Below are positions 17,585 to 26,900 of a stretch of DNA of 64,000 nucleotides, piece by piece. The notes beneath the pieces are model-generated. The model made no database searches. It was not told the DNA's origin and saw nothing but the letters and a program-made list of their open reading frames with translations. Each line of letters opens with the position of its first letter. Within the stretch, counting starts at the first letter, position 1. Position numbers and translations under genes: made by a program. The stretch comes from Thermodesulfobacteriota bacterium (GTDB lineage Bacteria; Desulfobacterota; Desulfobacteria; Desulfobacterales; JAUWMJ01). The DNA lies in contig JAXHVO010000129.1 of NCBI GenBank assembly GCA_034189135.1, positions 1 to 64,000 of the forward strand, given 5' to 3'.

Positions 17585-18565
17585 ATGGATAGAAAAAAAA
17601 TGACTTATAACGCCGCAATTGTTGGACTTGGGCAAATTGGACAGGGGTATGATTATTGCTGCAAGGATGGAAGCCTTATAACAACGCACGCTTCAGCATA
17701 TCAATATCATCCTTCCTTCAATCTGGTTGCCGGTGTGGATGTCAGTCCGAAAGGCTGCGCCAAGTTTGAAAAAAAATACAATGTGGAGACTTTCAGTAGT
17801 GTCCAAAATATGATGGAAAAGGTGAAACCGGATGTCGTTTCAATCGCATCACCGACACCGACTCATTTTAATCTTTTCAACCAAATAGCTTCATATGATC
17901 CTCTGGCAGTTTTGATAGAAAAGCCCATTGCATTGCGTGTCCGAGAGGCCGAGACAATGCTGTTGGACGCTCAAAAGAAAGATATGGGCTTAGTGGTTAA
18001 TTATGTCAGGCGATTTGAACCAGGTACAAACGCCTTGAGAAAAATGATAGCAGACGGAACTGTCGGTGACATTTACAAAGGTAGCGTCCTGTATTGCAAG
18101 GGACTAATAAATAACGGCTCACATTTCATCGATCTGCTTATTTATTTGCTCGGTAGTGTTCGGCATATCCAAATGATACAACCTGGCAGGGACTTTGATG
18201 CCCTGGGATACAATGATGGTGAACCTGATTTTTTAATAAGGTTTAACGATACCGACATTATCTTTCAGGCAACACGTTCGGAATATTTTTCCATGGGAGA
18301 GGTGAATCTGATAGGTACAAAGGGAACGATTTATTATGGAAACGGCCAAATCAGATACAAACAAACTATACCAGACCCGGCAGATAACCACTATACCTTA
18401 TTACAGAATAAACTCACCTCGATTAAGACTTACTTTGAAAGCTACCAGTATTATGTCATGGAAGCCCTTTACCAGTATCTGGAAAAAGATGAAAAGATAA
18501 AATCAGATGGGGAATCGGCTGTTGGAACTTTAAAAATCGTACAGAATATTATGGAGTTGAGGTGA
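17585..18565 (+). CDS. Gfo/Idh/MocA-family oxidoreductase
   Basis: The 326-residue dehydrogenase has the NAD(P)-binding start AAIVGLGQIGQGYDYC, SIASPTPTHFNLF and the conserved LIEKPIALRVREAE loop (catalytic Lys in EKP). It differs from the WbpB remnants at 688 and 5273. It pairs with the aminotransferase at 18574. Together they could oxidise and then aminate a sugar carbon, as in WbpB/WbpE-type couples. An alternative start is ATG 17600. Confidence 0.8.
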   Translation: MDRKKMTYNAAIVGLGQIGQGYDYCCKDGSLITTHASAYQYHPSFNLVAGVDVSPKGCAKFEKKYNVETFSSVQNMMEKVKPDVVSIASPTPTHFNLFNQIASYDPLAVLIEKPIALRVREAETMLLDAQKKDMGLVVNYVRRFEPGTNALRKMIADGTVGDIYKGSVLYCKGLINNGSHFIDLLIYLLGSVRHIQMIQPGRDFDALGYNDGEPDFLIRFNDTDIIFQATRSEYFSMGEVNLIGTKGTIYYGNGQIRYKQTIPDPADNHYTLLQNKLTSIKTYFESYQYYVMEALYQYLEKDEKIKSDGESAVGTLKIVQNIMELR

Positions 18566-18573
18566 TTTAATCT

Positions 18574-19860
18574 ATGAAAAAACTAGCTATCCACGGCGGA
18601 CCCAAAACAATTGATTATACTTTTAAACCCTATAATTCCATTGGTGAAGAAGAACGTATAGCTGTAAACGAGGTAATGCAAACAGGGATACTTTCGCGCT
18701 ATCTTGGAGTATGGAGCCCAGACTTTTACGGCGGGCCAAAAATCCAAGAGTTTGAGCAGGCGGCCCAAGGATATTTTGGGACAAAGCATGCCATTGTGGT
18801 CAATTCCTGCACATCAGGATTGATTGCCGCGGTTGGAGCTATCGGCATTCAACCGGGAAATGAAGTCATTGTGAGCCCTTGGACCATGTCTGCTACAGCC
18901 ACTTCAATTCTTATGTGGAACGCCATCCCAGTTTTCGCGGATATCGAAAGTGAATTTTTTTGCATTGACTCGGCATCTGTTGAAAAAAACATTACACCCC
19001 ATACAAAAGCAATCATTGCCGTCGATATTTACGGTCATTCAGCAGATATGGATAGTATTTTGCGAATAGCAAAAAAGCATGATCTGAAAGTAATTTCCGA
19101 TTGCGCCCAGGCACCGGCAGCAAAATACAAAGGAAAACTAGCCGGTACTCTGGCAGACATAGGGGTATATAGCTTAAATTACCATAAGCATATACACACC
19201 GGTGAAGGTGGGATAATAGTTACCAATAATGATATATACGCTGAGAAACTGCAATTGATTCGTAACCATGCGGAGGTTGTAGTCGAGAATAAAGGCGTGT
19301 CGGATTTATCCAATATGCTGGGATACAATTTTCGATTGGGTGAAATCGAGGCTGCCATAGGTGTTGAACAACTTAAAAAACTGAATAAAATTGCTGATCG
19401 TACAACTGCACTGGGCAGCAGGCTTTCTGAAGGCTTGCAAGGATTAGATGGCCTTCAACCACCAAAAGTAAATAAGAATTGCACACATGTATACTATGCC
19501 TACCCATTGGTATTTAATGCCGGTCGACTAAATATACAAAGACAGTTGATTTATAATGCTTTGGTCGCAGAAGGCGTGCCCTTAGGACAGGGGTACACCA
19601 ACATACATTTGCTGCCAATGTATCAACAGAAAATAGCGTATGGTAAAAAAGGCTTCCCCTGGAATTCAGAAATTTATAAAGGTAGTGTTGATTATAGAAA
19701 AGGTATCTGTCCTGTTGCTGAAAGATTGCATGACAAAGAGATTATAACAATACCATTTTGCATGCACACTTGGGAAAAAGAAGATATCGATATGATCATA
19801 AAAGCCTTTCAGAAGGTGTGGGCACATCTGGATATGTTGCAAAGTACGGGTAATGAATAG
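18574..19860 (+). CDS. DegT/DnrJ/EryC1/StrS sugar aminotransferase
   Basis: The 428-residue PLP enzyme contains VVNSCTSGLIAAVGAIG, GNEVIVSPWTMSATA, DCAQAPAAKYKGKLAG and the lysine motif NYHKHIHTGEGG, ending with IPFCMHTWEKED. It is longer than PseC and is the third aminotransferase in the nonulosonate region. It follows the Gfo/Idh gene by 8 bp and overlaps the next gene by 8 bp, so it belongs to the same operon. The substrate is unknown. Confidence 0.85.
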   Translation: MKKLAIHGGPKTIDYTFKPYNSIGEEERIAVNEVMQTGILSRYLGVWSPDFYGGPKIQEFEQAAQGYFGTKHAIVVNSCTSGLIAAVGAIGIQPGNEVIVSPWTMSATATSILMWNAIPVFADIESEFFCIDSASVEKNITPHTKAIIAVDIYGHSADMDSILRIAKKHDLKVISDCAQAPAAKYKGKLAGTLADIGVYSLNYHKHIHTGEGGIIVTNNDIYAEKLQLIRNHAEVVVENKGVSDLSNMLGYNFRLGEIEAAIGVEQLKKLNKIADRTTALGSRLSEGLQGLDGLQPPKVNKNCTHVYYAYPLVFNAGRLNIQRQLIYNALVAEGVPLGQGYTNIHLLPMYQQKIAYGKKGFPWNSEIYKGSVDYRKGICPVAERLHDKEIITIPFCMHTWEKEDIDMIIKAFQKVWAHLDMLQSTGNE

Positions 19861-20911
19861 AGAATGTAACACGGTCTGCTTTTATGCTGTTAATGCCGGT
19901 GCCTTGGCGGTCATGTCTCCCCTGGTTGCCGGATGCCCGGATGATATCAACTGCTTTTGGGCAGCGGATGGATTTGCTGAGTCTGAACTTAGAAAATCGG
20001 GTACCGTACCAGTTGCTATGGAGGAAGTACTCAAAAGAAACAGCAATGCTCCCGGGGATCCGGCGCTGCTGGTGCTCGGATCTCAACACCAATTTAGCAA
20101 AACTGTAAGCATTTTAAAAGCATGTGAGAGGGCGGGAGTAAAGACGGTATTTATATTTGATCACTGGAGCCCTTATCTGGATCATTTTATGTCGTCGGAT
20201 GGCTGCCTGGTACTACCAAAACACATCTTTGCGATAGACGAATATCTTGAGACCAGCCTCTTATCGATAGGCGTCCCAAAAGATTCAATATCGATTGTTG
20301 GACATCCCGGCATCGAAAATAAAACTGAAACAATAAAGTTCATGAGCGGGAAGAAAAAAAAGGCGCTTAAAAACGTACTGGGTGTAAACCCCGATGCTAA
20401 GGTGGTGCTCCTCGCGTTGGAACTTATGGACTTGAAATTCAACGCAGATGCGGAATACGGTCCTGTATTGAATACACTCCAGGCTTTTAAGGAAATTGAT
20501 GATAACAATCTGCATCTGGTGATCAAAATGCATCCGCACCAATCCAGAAAAAGATTTTTGGAATATATTCGACATTATAAAATTGAGAACGAGTTGATTA
20601 TTTGCCCTGAAAAATTAAGGGATTTTGAGGCAATTGCAATCGCAGATATAATAATCGGAACCAATTCAACTTTTTTAGTGATACCTTTGATCCTCGGCAT
20701 ATCGACAATTTGCATAGGTTTTAGACCGGAAAACGAACCGCGGCAAATTACCATCCCGTATCTAAGGAGAATAACCGTTAAAACAAAAAGTGAAATGCTG
20801 AACGCAATTTCTGAATGTGTCACGCGCGATTCCGGTAGCGGAATACCATTTCCAACGGACAGTGTTAATAAGACTTGGAAGTCGATCAGAAATCAACTAA
20901 AGATGGTTTGA
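19853..20911 (+). CDS. putative glycosyltransferase (GT-B-like)
   Basis: This 352-residue protein has a C-terminal half with LVIKMHPHQSRKRF and IADIIIGTNSTFLVIPLILGI, the pattern of GT-B or CDP-glycerol-type transferases, where a His-rich loop and a glycine-Thr-Asn-Ser/Thr segment bind the donor. No membrane segment is visible. It overlaps the aminotransferase gene (ATGAATAG), indicating coupling. It could transfer the nonulosonate. The family assignment is by pattern only. Confidence 0.5.
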   Translation: MNRECNTVCFYAVNAGALAVMSPLVAGCPDDINCFWAADGFAESELRKSGTVPVAMEEVLKRNSNAPGDPALLVLGSQHQFSKTVSILKACERAGVKTVFIFDHWSPYLDHFMSSDGCLVLPKHIFAIDEYLETSLLSIGVPKDSISIVGHPGIENKTETIKFMSGKKKKALKNVLGVNPDAKVVLLALELMDLKFNADAEYGPVLNTLQAFKEIDDNNLHLVIKMHPHQSRKRFLEYIRHYKIENELIICPEKLRDFEAIAIADIIIGTNSTFLVIPLILGISTICIGFRPENEPRQITIPYLRRITVKTKSEMLNAISECVTRDSGSGIPFPTDSVNKTWKSIRNQLKMV

Positions 20912-20920
20912 GAAATCAGA

Positions 20921-21469
20921 ATGCGTGAACTGCCCGAGAATATAAAAACGAATCGATTAACGCTGAGGCCGTACTCGGAAAAATTTATTACAGCGCGGTA
21001 TCTAAACTGGTTGAATGACCCAAAAATAATGCGCTTCAGCGAGCAGCGCCACAAAGTACATACCTATGAATCATGTCGGGCCTATTTACAGACATTCCAA
21101 GAATCGACTAACACCCTGTGGGCAATTGAGGAAAAGTTGCACGGACACGGTCATATTGGAAATATAAGCGCTTATATTGATCTTAATAATAAGATTGCCG
21201 ACATAGGAATTTTAATTGGTGAAAGTTATGCTCAAGGTCAGGGCTATGGCTATGAAGCCTTTAAAGGCGTTGTTGAATATCTATTTAAATATACTCCGAC
21301 CAGAAAAATTACTGCCGGGACGGTATCTGCCAATATTGCTATGATAGAAATCATGCATAAAATGAAAATGAAAGACGATGGTGTAAGGCGAAGACATTAC
21401 CTTATTGATGGAAATGAGGTTGATGTGATTTATATGGCGCTTTTTAAAGATGATAAAATGGGCCAATAG
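20921..21469 (+). CDS. GNAT acetyltransferase (RimJ/RimL type), second
   Basis: The 182-residue protein has LTLRPYSEKFITARYLNWLNDP, HIGNISAYIDLNNKIADIGILIG and the CoA-binding loop YAQGQGYGYEAFKGV. It resembles the GNAT at 16214 but is clearly diverged. It probably acetylates an amino group made by the aminotransferase at 18574. The gene begins nine bases after the preceding stop. Confidence 0.75.
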   Translation: MRELPENIKTNRLTLRPYSEKFITARYLNWLNDPKIMRFSEQRHKVHTYESCRAYLQTFQESTNTLWAIEEKLHGHGHIGNISAYIDLNNKIADIGILIGESYAQGQGYGYEAFKGVVEYLFKYTPTRKITAGTVSANIAMIEIMHKMKMKDDGVRRRHYLIDGNEVDVIYMALFKDDKMGQ

Positions 21470-21474
21470 ACAGG

Positions 21475-23106
21475 ATGATTAGTGGCAAAATTAAAAAATT
21501 GAGCAACGGACAGATTAAAAGCTTAGGCAAGCGCACCGGGCCGCTTATCAATTCATCATACTTAAATAGAACCAGCAATGAATTTATAAAACACAATCGA
21601 AATTTATGGAAAGACTTCGGTGATAGGAAAAATGGTGAAGTTTTATTCGAACTTAATTCAATGTGCAGCGCAATCATTTCCTACAGTTACCTATCCAATG
21701 TGTTAAGCAATAAATATAACGCAACCATCAAGGCATATTCATTGCGTAGACCTAAATGGTGGAAATCCATTCTAAACATTGTCAACGAAAAAGTTTTTAA
21801 GTCATTTAATACCAGGGAAATCATTTGCCTGAAACTCAGCGAGGAACAGAAAAAAGTCCGGCATAGACTATTTAATGACGTTTATACTGGCCTGGAAACC
21901 AAAAGAGATGTCGAAGGCCTGCGCATTGTCGGCACACTGATAGGAGATCTGGTCTATGATTCACATCTTAGAAAAAACAACGTTCCGACCATAGATATTG
22001 CCGACCATAAATTTAAAGAATCGCTGAAACAATCTCTGGGGATTTATGTTTTCTGGAGCGACTATTTTGCGACCCATGAAGTTAAGGCAGTGAATGTAAG
22101 CCATTGTGTTTACAACTCAGCTATTATCCTACGTCTGGCCATTCAGAAAAAAATTCCTGTATATCAAATCAGCGCAACCCATGCATATTATCTTACCGAA
22201 GAAAATCTGTGGGCCTATGATGACTTTTACTATTATCCAGAAGAATTCAGAAAACTCCCCCCTAAGAAACAACAAGCAGGTTTAGTAGAAGCACAGAAAA
22301 GGCTGCAAAAAAGGTTTTCTGGGGAGGTCGGTGTTGATATGACCTACTCTAGGAAATCCGCTTATACGAAAACTGTTGGTAAAAAAGTATTAAGAGAAAG
22401 TTCACGGACTAAGATAATTATCTCTACCCATTGCTTTTTCGATAGCCCACATCCATATGGGATATCGCTTTTCCCCGATTTTTACGAATGGCTGACCTTT
22501 ATTGGGAATATATCAGAAAAGACTGATTATGATTGGTATATCAAAACGCACCCAGACTTTTTACCAGGGAATATTCCCATCATCAAAGAATTTATAAAGA
22601 AATTTCCCAAACTCAATTTAATACCTGCAGAAACATCACACCACCAGATAATAAAAGAGGGCATTGATTTTGCGCTTACGGTGCATGGAACCATTGGCTT
22701 CGAATATGCCGCTTTGGGGGTAACGGTTATCAATGCCTCAAGGTGTAATCCCCATATTGCCTACAATTTTAATATTCATCCTAAAAGTGTTGAGGAATAT
22801 GAAAAAATCTTATTGGATTTGCCTAATCAGAAACTGAATATAAATGTTAATGAGGTATATGAATACTATTATATGAAATTTATAAACAATAATGTTGAAA
22901 ATTGGATATTTGACGATTATGAAGATTTCATTAATGAAATCGGTGGATATGACAGACAGTTTGGCCCGGTAAGTTATAAGAAGTTTTTAGAAGAGTTTTC
23001 TGTCGAAAAGCATGAAAAGATAATACATTCATTAAATAATTTTATTGAGTCTAAAAATTATTGTATGCAAAAAAAGCATTATGACAAAGCCTTGCAGAAA
23101 AATTAA
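21475..23106 (+). CDS. surface-polysaccharide biosynthesis protein, Kdo-transferase-like
   Basis: This 543-residue soluble protein carries the C-terminal motif FALTVHGTIGFEYAALGVTVI and, before it, WYIKTHPDF. Both recur in capsule/Kdo transferase-like GT-B proteins. The N-terminal 200 residues are not recognised. It may be the transferase for the CMP-activated sugar made by the genes upstream. The assignment is moderate and rests on these two motifs and context. Confidence 0.5.
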   Translation: MISGKIKKLSNGQIKSLGKRTGPLINSSYLNRTSNEFIKHNRNLWKDFGDRKNGEVLFELNSMCSAIISYSYLSNVLSNKYNATIKAYSLRRPKWWKSILNIVNEKVFKSFNTREIICLKLSEEQKKVRHRLFNDVYTGLETKRDVEGLRIVGTLIGDLVYDSHLRKNNVPTIDIADHKFKESLKQSLGIYVFWSDYFATHEVKAVNVSHCVYNSAIILRLAIQKKIPVYQISATHAYYLTEENLWAYDDFYYYPEEFRKLPPKKQQAGLVEAQKRLQKRFSGEVGVDMTYSRKSAYTKTVGKKVLRESSRTKIIISTHCFFDSPHPYGISLFPDFYEWLTFIGNISEKTDYDWYIKTHPDFLPGNIPIIKEFIKKFPKLNLIPAETSHHQIIKEGIDFALTVHGTIGFEYAALGVTVINASRCNPHIAYNFNIHPKSVEEYEKILLDLPNQKLNINVNEVYEYYYMKFINNNVENWIFDDYEDFINEIGGYDRQFGPVSYKKFLEEFSVEKHEKIIHSLNNFIESKNYCMQKKHYDKALQKN

Positions 23107-23218
23107 AATTTACCAGAATACGAGTATGTGCTTTGGACTCTATAGCAAGGGACATTACTTTATGTTGCAAAAAGCAATATAAGTACTTATTAATGTACTC
23201 TAATAAAGGTTGATATCA

Positions 23219-23998
23219 ATGAAAGTGGTCATTTTATGTGGTGGATTGGGCACTCGTCTTCGGGAAGAAACCGAATTTCGTCCTAAACCAATGGTGGAAA
23301 TAGGCAGTAAGCCTATTCTATGGCATATAATGAAAATATATTCCCATTACGGAATTAAAGACTTTGTTCTTTCCATAGGCTATAAAGGTGAAATGATAAA
23401 GGAATATTTTTATAATTATGAAATCCTAACTAATGATTTTACAATAGAGCTTGGAAAGAAAATTAATATTGAAATACATAGTAATAATGAAGAAAAAGAC
23501 TGGCGTATTACTTTGGCTGACACCGGAGATAAAGCGCTGAAAGGCGCCAGGCTGAAGCGTGTACAGCAGCATGTTAACGATGACACTTTTATGTTGACTT
23601 ACGGTGATGGGGTTGCTGAAGTGGATATTAATGCCCTTTTAACCTTTCATAATAAACATGGAAAGTTGGCAACGGTAACCGGTATCAACCCTGCATCCCG
23701 GTTTGGTGAGCTGAAGATTAAAGGCAATCAGGTTGAATCTTTCAGTGAGAAGCCGAGAGATGGTGAAGGCCTTATTAATGGCGGATTTTTCGTCTTCAAC
23801 AAGGGTATTTTTGATTATCTTTCAGCAGATGAGAATTGTGATTTGGAAATAGGCCCCCTTGAAAAGATTGCAGGCGAAGGACAGCTAATGGTTTATAAAC
23901 ACAGAGGTTTCTGGGCCTGTATGGACACAATTCGGGATATGGAGTATTTGAATAAATTGTGGGTTGAAGGCAAAGCTGAATGGAAGGTGTGGGAATAG
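23219..23998 (+). CDS. rfbF: glucose-1-phosphate cytidylyltransferase
   Basis: The 259-residue enzyme makes CDP-glucose. It has VVILCGGLGTRLREETEFRP followed by KPMVEIG (the nucleotide-binding loop), then LTYGDGVAEVDI, SEKPRDGEGLINGGFFV and GFWACMDTIRDMEYLN. ATG 23219 is the family start; an in-frame TTG at 23210 is less likely. A 112-bp gene-free gap precedes it, so it may begin a new transcription unit. It pairs with rfbG directly downstream. Confidence 0.92.
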   Translation: MKVVILCGGLGTRLREETEFRPKPMVEIGSKPILWHIMKIYSHYGIKDFVLSIGYKGEMIKEYFYNYEILTNDFTIELGKKINIEIHSNNEEKDWRITLADTGDKALKGARLKRVQQHVNDDTFMLTYGDGVAEVDINALLTFHNKHGKLATVTGINPASRFGELKIKGNQVESFSEKPRDGEGLINGGFFVFNKGIFDYLSADENCDLEIGPLEKIAGEGQLMVYKHRGFWACMDTIRDMEYLNKLWVEGKAEWKVWE

Positions 23999-24019
23999 AT
24001 AGCTAAGAGCTAATAAATT

Positions 24020-25132
24020 ATGTTTGGCAACGTGTATAAAGACAAAAAAGTCCTCATCACAGGCAATACCGGTTTTAAGGGTTCCTGGCTTGCTTTATGG
24101 CTCTTAAACCTGGGGGCCAGAGTTGTAGGCTATTCCCTGTATCTTCCGACAGATCCTAATCATCACGAAATATTAAATCTGGATTTTGAAACAATCTCTG
24201 AAGATGTCCGTGATTTAAAAAAACTTCGAAAGGCCATCGAATCTTTTCAACCGGATATTGTCTTTCATATGGCGGCTCAATCCCTTGTCCGGAAATCCTA
24301 TCAGAATCCAGTGGAAACGTTTGAAACCAATGTCATTGGAACAGTTAAAGTTTTTGAGGCTTGCCGTAAATCAGATCACGTAAGGGCCGTTATAAATATT
24401 ACCAGTGACAAATGCTACGAAAATCAGGAATGGATTTGGGGCTATCGTGAAAACGACCCCATGGGAGGTTATGATCCTTACAGCGCATCAAAAGGATGTG
24501 CGGAATTGGTCACCGCCAGTTATCGGAAATCATATTTTCCTCTTGAAGAGTATCAAAAAAGCCATCAGATACTTGTGGCAAGCACCAGGGCAGGAAATGT
24601 CATTGGTGGTGGGGATTGGGGAGATAATCGGCTTGTTCCCGATATTATTCGCGCTGCCAGCCAGAATAAAAAAGTTCATATTCGCAACCCTCATTCAACA
24701 AGGCCATGGCAACATGTCTTAGAACCACTGTCAGGATATTTGCTTTTGGGACAAAAGCTTCTTGAAGGAGAAAAGGAGTTTTCCGGGGCATGGAATTTTG
24801 GTCCGAGCGATGAAGGGCACATAAACGTGCTTTCTGTTATAAGAGAATTGCAAAAACATTGGTCAAAAATTAATTATATGATTAAGGCCGATGAAAAAAG
24901 CCCACACGAAGCCAATTTGTTGAAACTGGATTGTTCAAAAGCTTATACAAAACTGAAGTGGAAACCGGTGTGGGATAATCCTACTACAATCGCTAAAACC
25001 GCGCAATGGTATAAAACGTATTATGAATCAAAGCATGTTCTTAGCGAGAAGCACTTGAAAGAATATATAACTGATACACAACATAAAAAGATTAATGGGC
25101 CGTTCAATGAAAATCAAACAAACTACACTTAA
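24020..25132 (+). CDS. rfbG: CDP-glucose 4,6-dehydratase
   Basis: The 370-residue SDR converts CDP-glucose to CDP-4-keto-6-deoxyglucose. It has VLITGNTGFKGSWLALWLL (NAD loop), HMAAQSLVRKSYQNP, NITSDKCYENQEW, YDPYSASKGCAELV (catalytic Tyr and Lys) and STRPWQHVLEPLSGY. The length is normal. It overlaps the epimerase-like gene that follows. Confidence 0.92.
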   Translation: MFGNVYKDKKVLITGNTGFKGSWLALWLLNLGARVVGYSLYLPTDPNHHEILNLDFETISEDVRDLKKLRKAIESFQPDIVFHMAAQSLVRKSYQNPVETFETNVIGTVKVFEACRKSDHVRAVINITSDKCYENQEWIWGYRENDPMGGYDPYSASKGCAELVTASYRKSYFPLEEYQKSHQILVASTRAGNVIGGGDWGDNRLVPDIIRAASQNKKVHIRNPHSTRPWQHVLEPLSGYLLLGQKLLEGEKEFSGAWNFGPSDEGHINVLSVIRELQKHWSKINYMIKADEKSPHEANLLKLDCSKAYTKLKWKPVWDNPTTIAKTAQWYKTYYESKHVLSEKHLKEYITDTQHKKINGPFNENQTNYT

Positions 25133-25658
25133 GGATGCTTTTAGTATTGACCCGGAGCCTTTTGAAGATAACCGCGGATCATTCTCCCGTGTATTTTGTC
25201 AGCAAGAGCTAAAACATATTTTGCATAAAAAAAATATAGTTCAGATTAACCACTCAATTACCAAACAAAAAGGTGCTATCCGTGGGATGCATTTTCAATA
25301 TCTTCCAAAAGCTGAAATCAAGATGGTCAAATGTTTGCGTGGGTCTGTTTTTGATGTGATTATTGATTTAAGAAAAGACTCGCCTACTTTTATGAAATGG
25401 CATGGAGAAACCTTGTCTTCTGAAAACATGAGAATGTTATATATTCCTGAAGGTTTTGCGCATGGTTTTCAGACACTGGAAGAAAACTCAGAGCTTCTTT
25501 ATCTTCATACGGAGTTCTACAGCCCTGAACATGAAGGCGGTGTGCGTTATAACGATTTATCGGTAAATATTTTATGGCCTTTGGATGTGACGGATTTATC
25601 TAAAAAAGATCGAAACTACCCTTTATTATCTCAAGATTTTGAAGGAATCTTATTATAA
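25107..25658 (+). CDS. RmlC-like NDP-sugar 3,5-epimerase
   Basis: This cupin-fold epimerase has FEDNRGSFSRVFC, GAIRGMHFQYLPKAEIKMV (catalytic His), DVIIDLRKDSPTF, IPEGFAHGFQTLEE and YSPEHEGGVRYND, all characteristic of RmlC. In a CDP-sugar operon it probably epimerises CDP-4-keto-6-deoxyglucose rather than a dTDP sugar. ATG 25107 (MKIKQTTL) is preferred; ATG 25095 is four codons upstream. Both overlap the end of rfbG. Confidence 0.85.
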   Translation: MKIKQTTLKDAFSIDPEPFEDNRGSFSRVFCQQELKHILHKKNIVQINHSITKQKGAIRGMHFQYLPKAEIKMVKCLRGSVFDVIIDLRKDSPTFMKWHGETLSSENMRMLYIPEGFAHGFQTLEENSELLYLHTEFYSPEHEGGVRYNDLSVNILWPLDVTDLSKKDRNYPLLSQDFEGILL

Positions 25659-26884
25659 TGAAATGCAGATCTTGTGATAATCCACTTAAACATCAATTCA
25701 TCGACCTGGTCAATTCCCCGCCATCAAATTCTTTTTTAACCAAAGAGCAATTGAACGAACCTGAAATTTTTTATCCTCTTAAGCTGTTTGTTTGCGAAAA
25801 GTGTTTCCTTGTCCAGATTGACGAGTATAAGAAATCAAATGATATTTTCAACAAAGATTATGCTTATTTTTCATCTTTTTCTGTATCCTGGCTGGATCAT
25901 GCAAAAAAATATGTTGATATGATTACAGATCGGTTGGGATTAACCACTACGTCTAATGTAATCGAAATCGCTTCCAATGACGGGTATCTCCTGCAATATT
26001 TTAAGGAAAAGCGGATACCCTGTCTTGGGATAGAACCGAGCGCAAATACTGCTCAAGAGGCCAGGGAGAAGGGAGTTGATACTTTAGAAGCGTTTTTCAG
26101 TGCTGAACTTGCGCAAAAACTCTCACAAAAAGGTAAAAAAGCTGATTTAATTATCGGCAACAATGTCCTTGCGCATGTGCCGGATATCAACGATTTTGTC
26201 AAAGGGCTTAAAACTGCCCTGAAGTCGGATGGTGTGATAACGATGGAATTCCCGCATTTGATGCGCCTTGTTGAAAAAAATCAGTTTGATACGATTTATC
26301 ACGAGCATTTCTCATACTTTTCATTTCATACGGTTCGCCAGATTTTTTTGAAACATGGCCTAGTTCTTTTTGATGTAGAGGAACTTACCACTCATGGGGG
26401 TTCGTTAAGGATCTACACTAGACATGATGATGACGACTCAAAACCTGTAACACCAAAAGTTGATGGGTTGTTGGAAAAAGAGAAGGCAAGAGGGATGCTA
26501 AAATTAGACTACTATCTTGATTTTCAGCAAAAAGCAGACAAGGTTAAATATGCACTTCTTTCATTCCTTATGGAACAAAAAAAAGCCGGAAAGAAAGTAG
26601 CTGCCTATGGGGCTGCGGCAAAGGGTAATACCCTTTTGAATTATTGTGGTGTTAAAAAGGATCTAATAGAGTTTGTTGTAGATGCATCACCGTATAAGCA
26701 GGGGAAGTTCCTCCCTGGGAGTCATATACCAATAGTAGATGAGAATAAAATAAAAAGTGTAAAACCTGATTATATGATAGTCTTACCTTGGAACATTAAG
26801 GATGAAATTACCGAACAGCTGCGATATATTCAGGAATGGGGCGGCAAGTTTATTATACCCATTCCAGAAATCAAAGTGATCTAA
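25658..26884 (+). CDS. NDP-hexose C-methyltransferase (TylCIII/Methyltransf_13-11-14 architecture)
   Basis: The 408-residue protein has an N-terminal zinc motif (CRSCDNPL and CEKCF), a SAM-binding core (NVIEIASNDGYLLQYFKEK), YHEHFSYFSFHT, and a C-terminal VAAYGAAAKGNTLLNYCG domain. This layout is that of sugar 3-C-methyltransferases such as TylCIII. It overlaps the epimerase stop as TAATG, so the two are translationally coupled. It likely adds a branching methyl group to the CDP-4-keto sugar. Confidence 0.85.
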   Translation: MKCRSCDNPLKHQFIDLVNSPPSNSFLTKEQLNEPEIFYPLKLFVCEKCFLVQIDEYKKSNDIFNKDYAYFSSFSVSWLDHAKKYVDMITDRLGLTTTSNVIEIASNDGYLLQYFKEKRIPCLGIEPSANTAQEAREKGVDTLEAFFSAELAQKLSQKGKKADLIIGNNVLAHVPDINDFVKGLKTALKSDGVITMEFPHLMRLVEKNQFDTIYHEHFSYFSFHTVRQIFLKHGLVLFDVEELTTHGGSLRIYTRHDDDDSKPVTPKVDGLLEKEKARGMLKLDYYLDFQQKADKVKYALLSFLMEQKKAGKKVAAYGAAAKGNTLLNYCGVKKDLIEFVVDASPYKQGKFLPGSHIPIVDENKIKSVKPDYMIVLPWNIKDEITEQLRYIQEWGGKFIIPIPEIKVI

Positions 26885-26900
26885 AGTAAAAAGAAATGCC

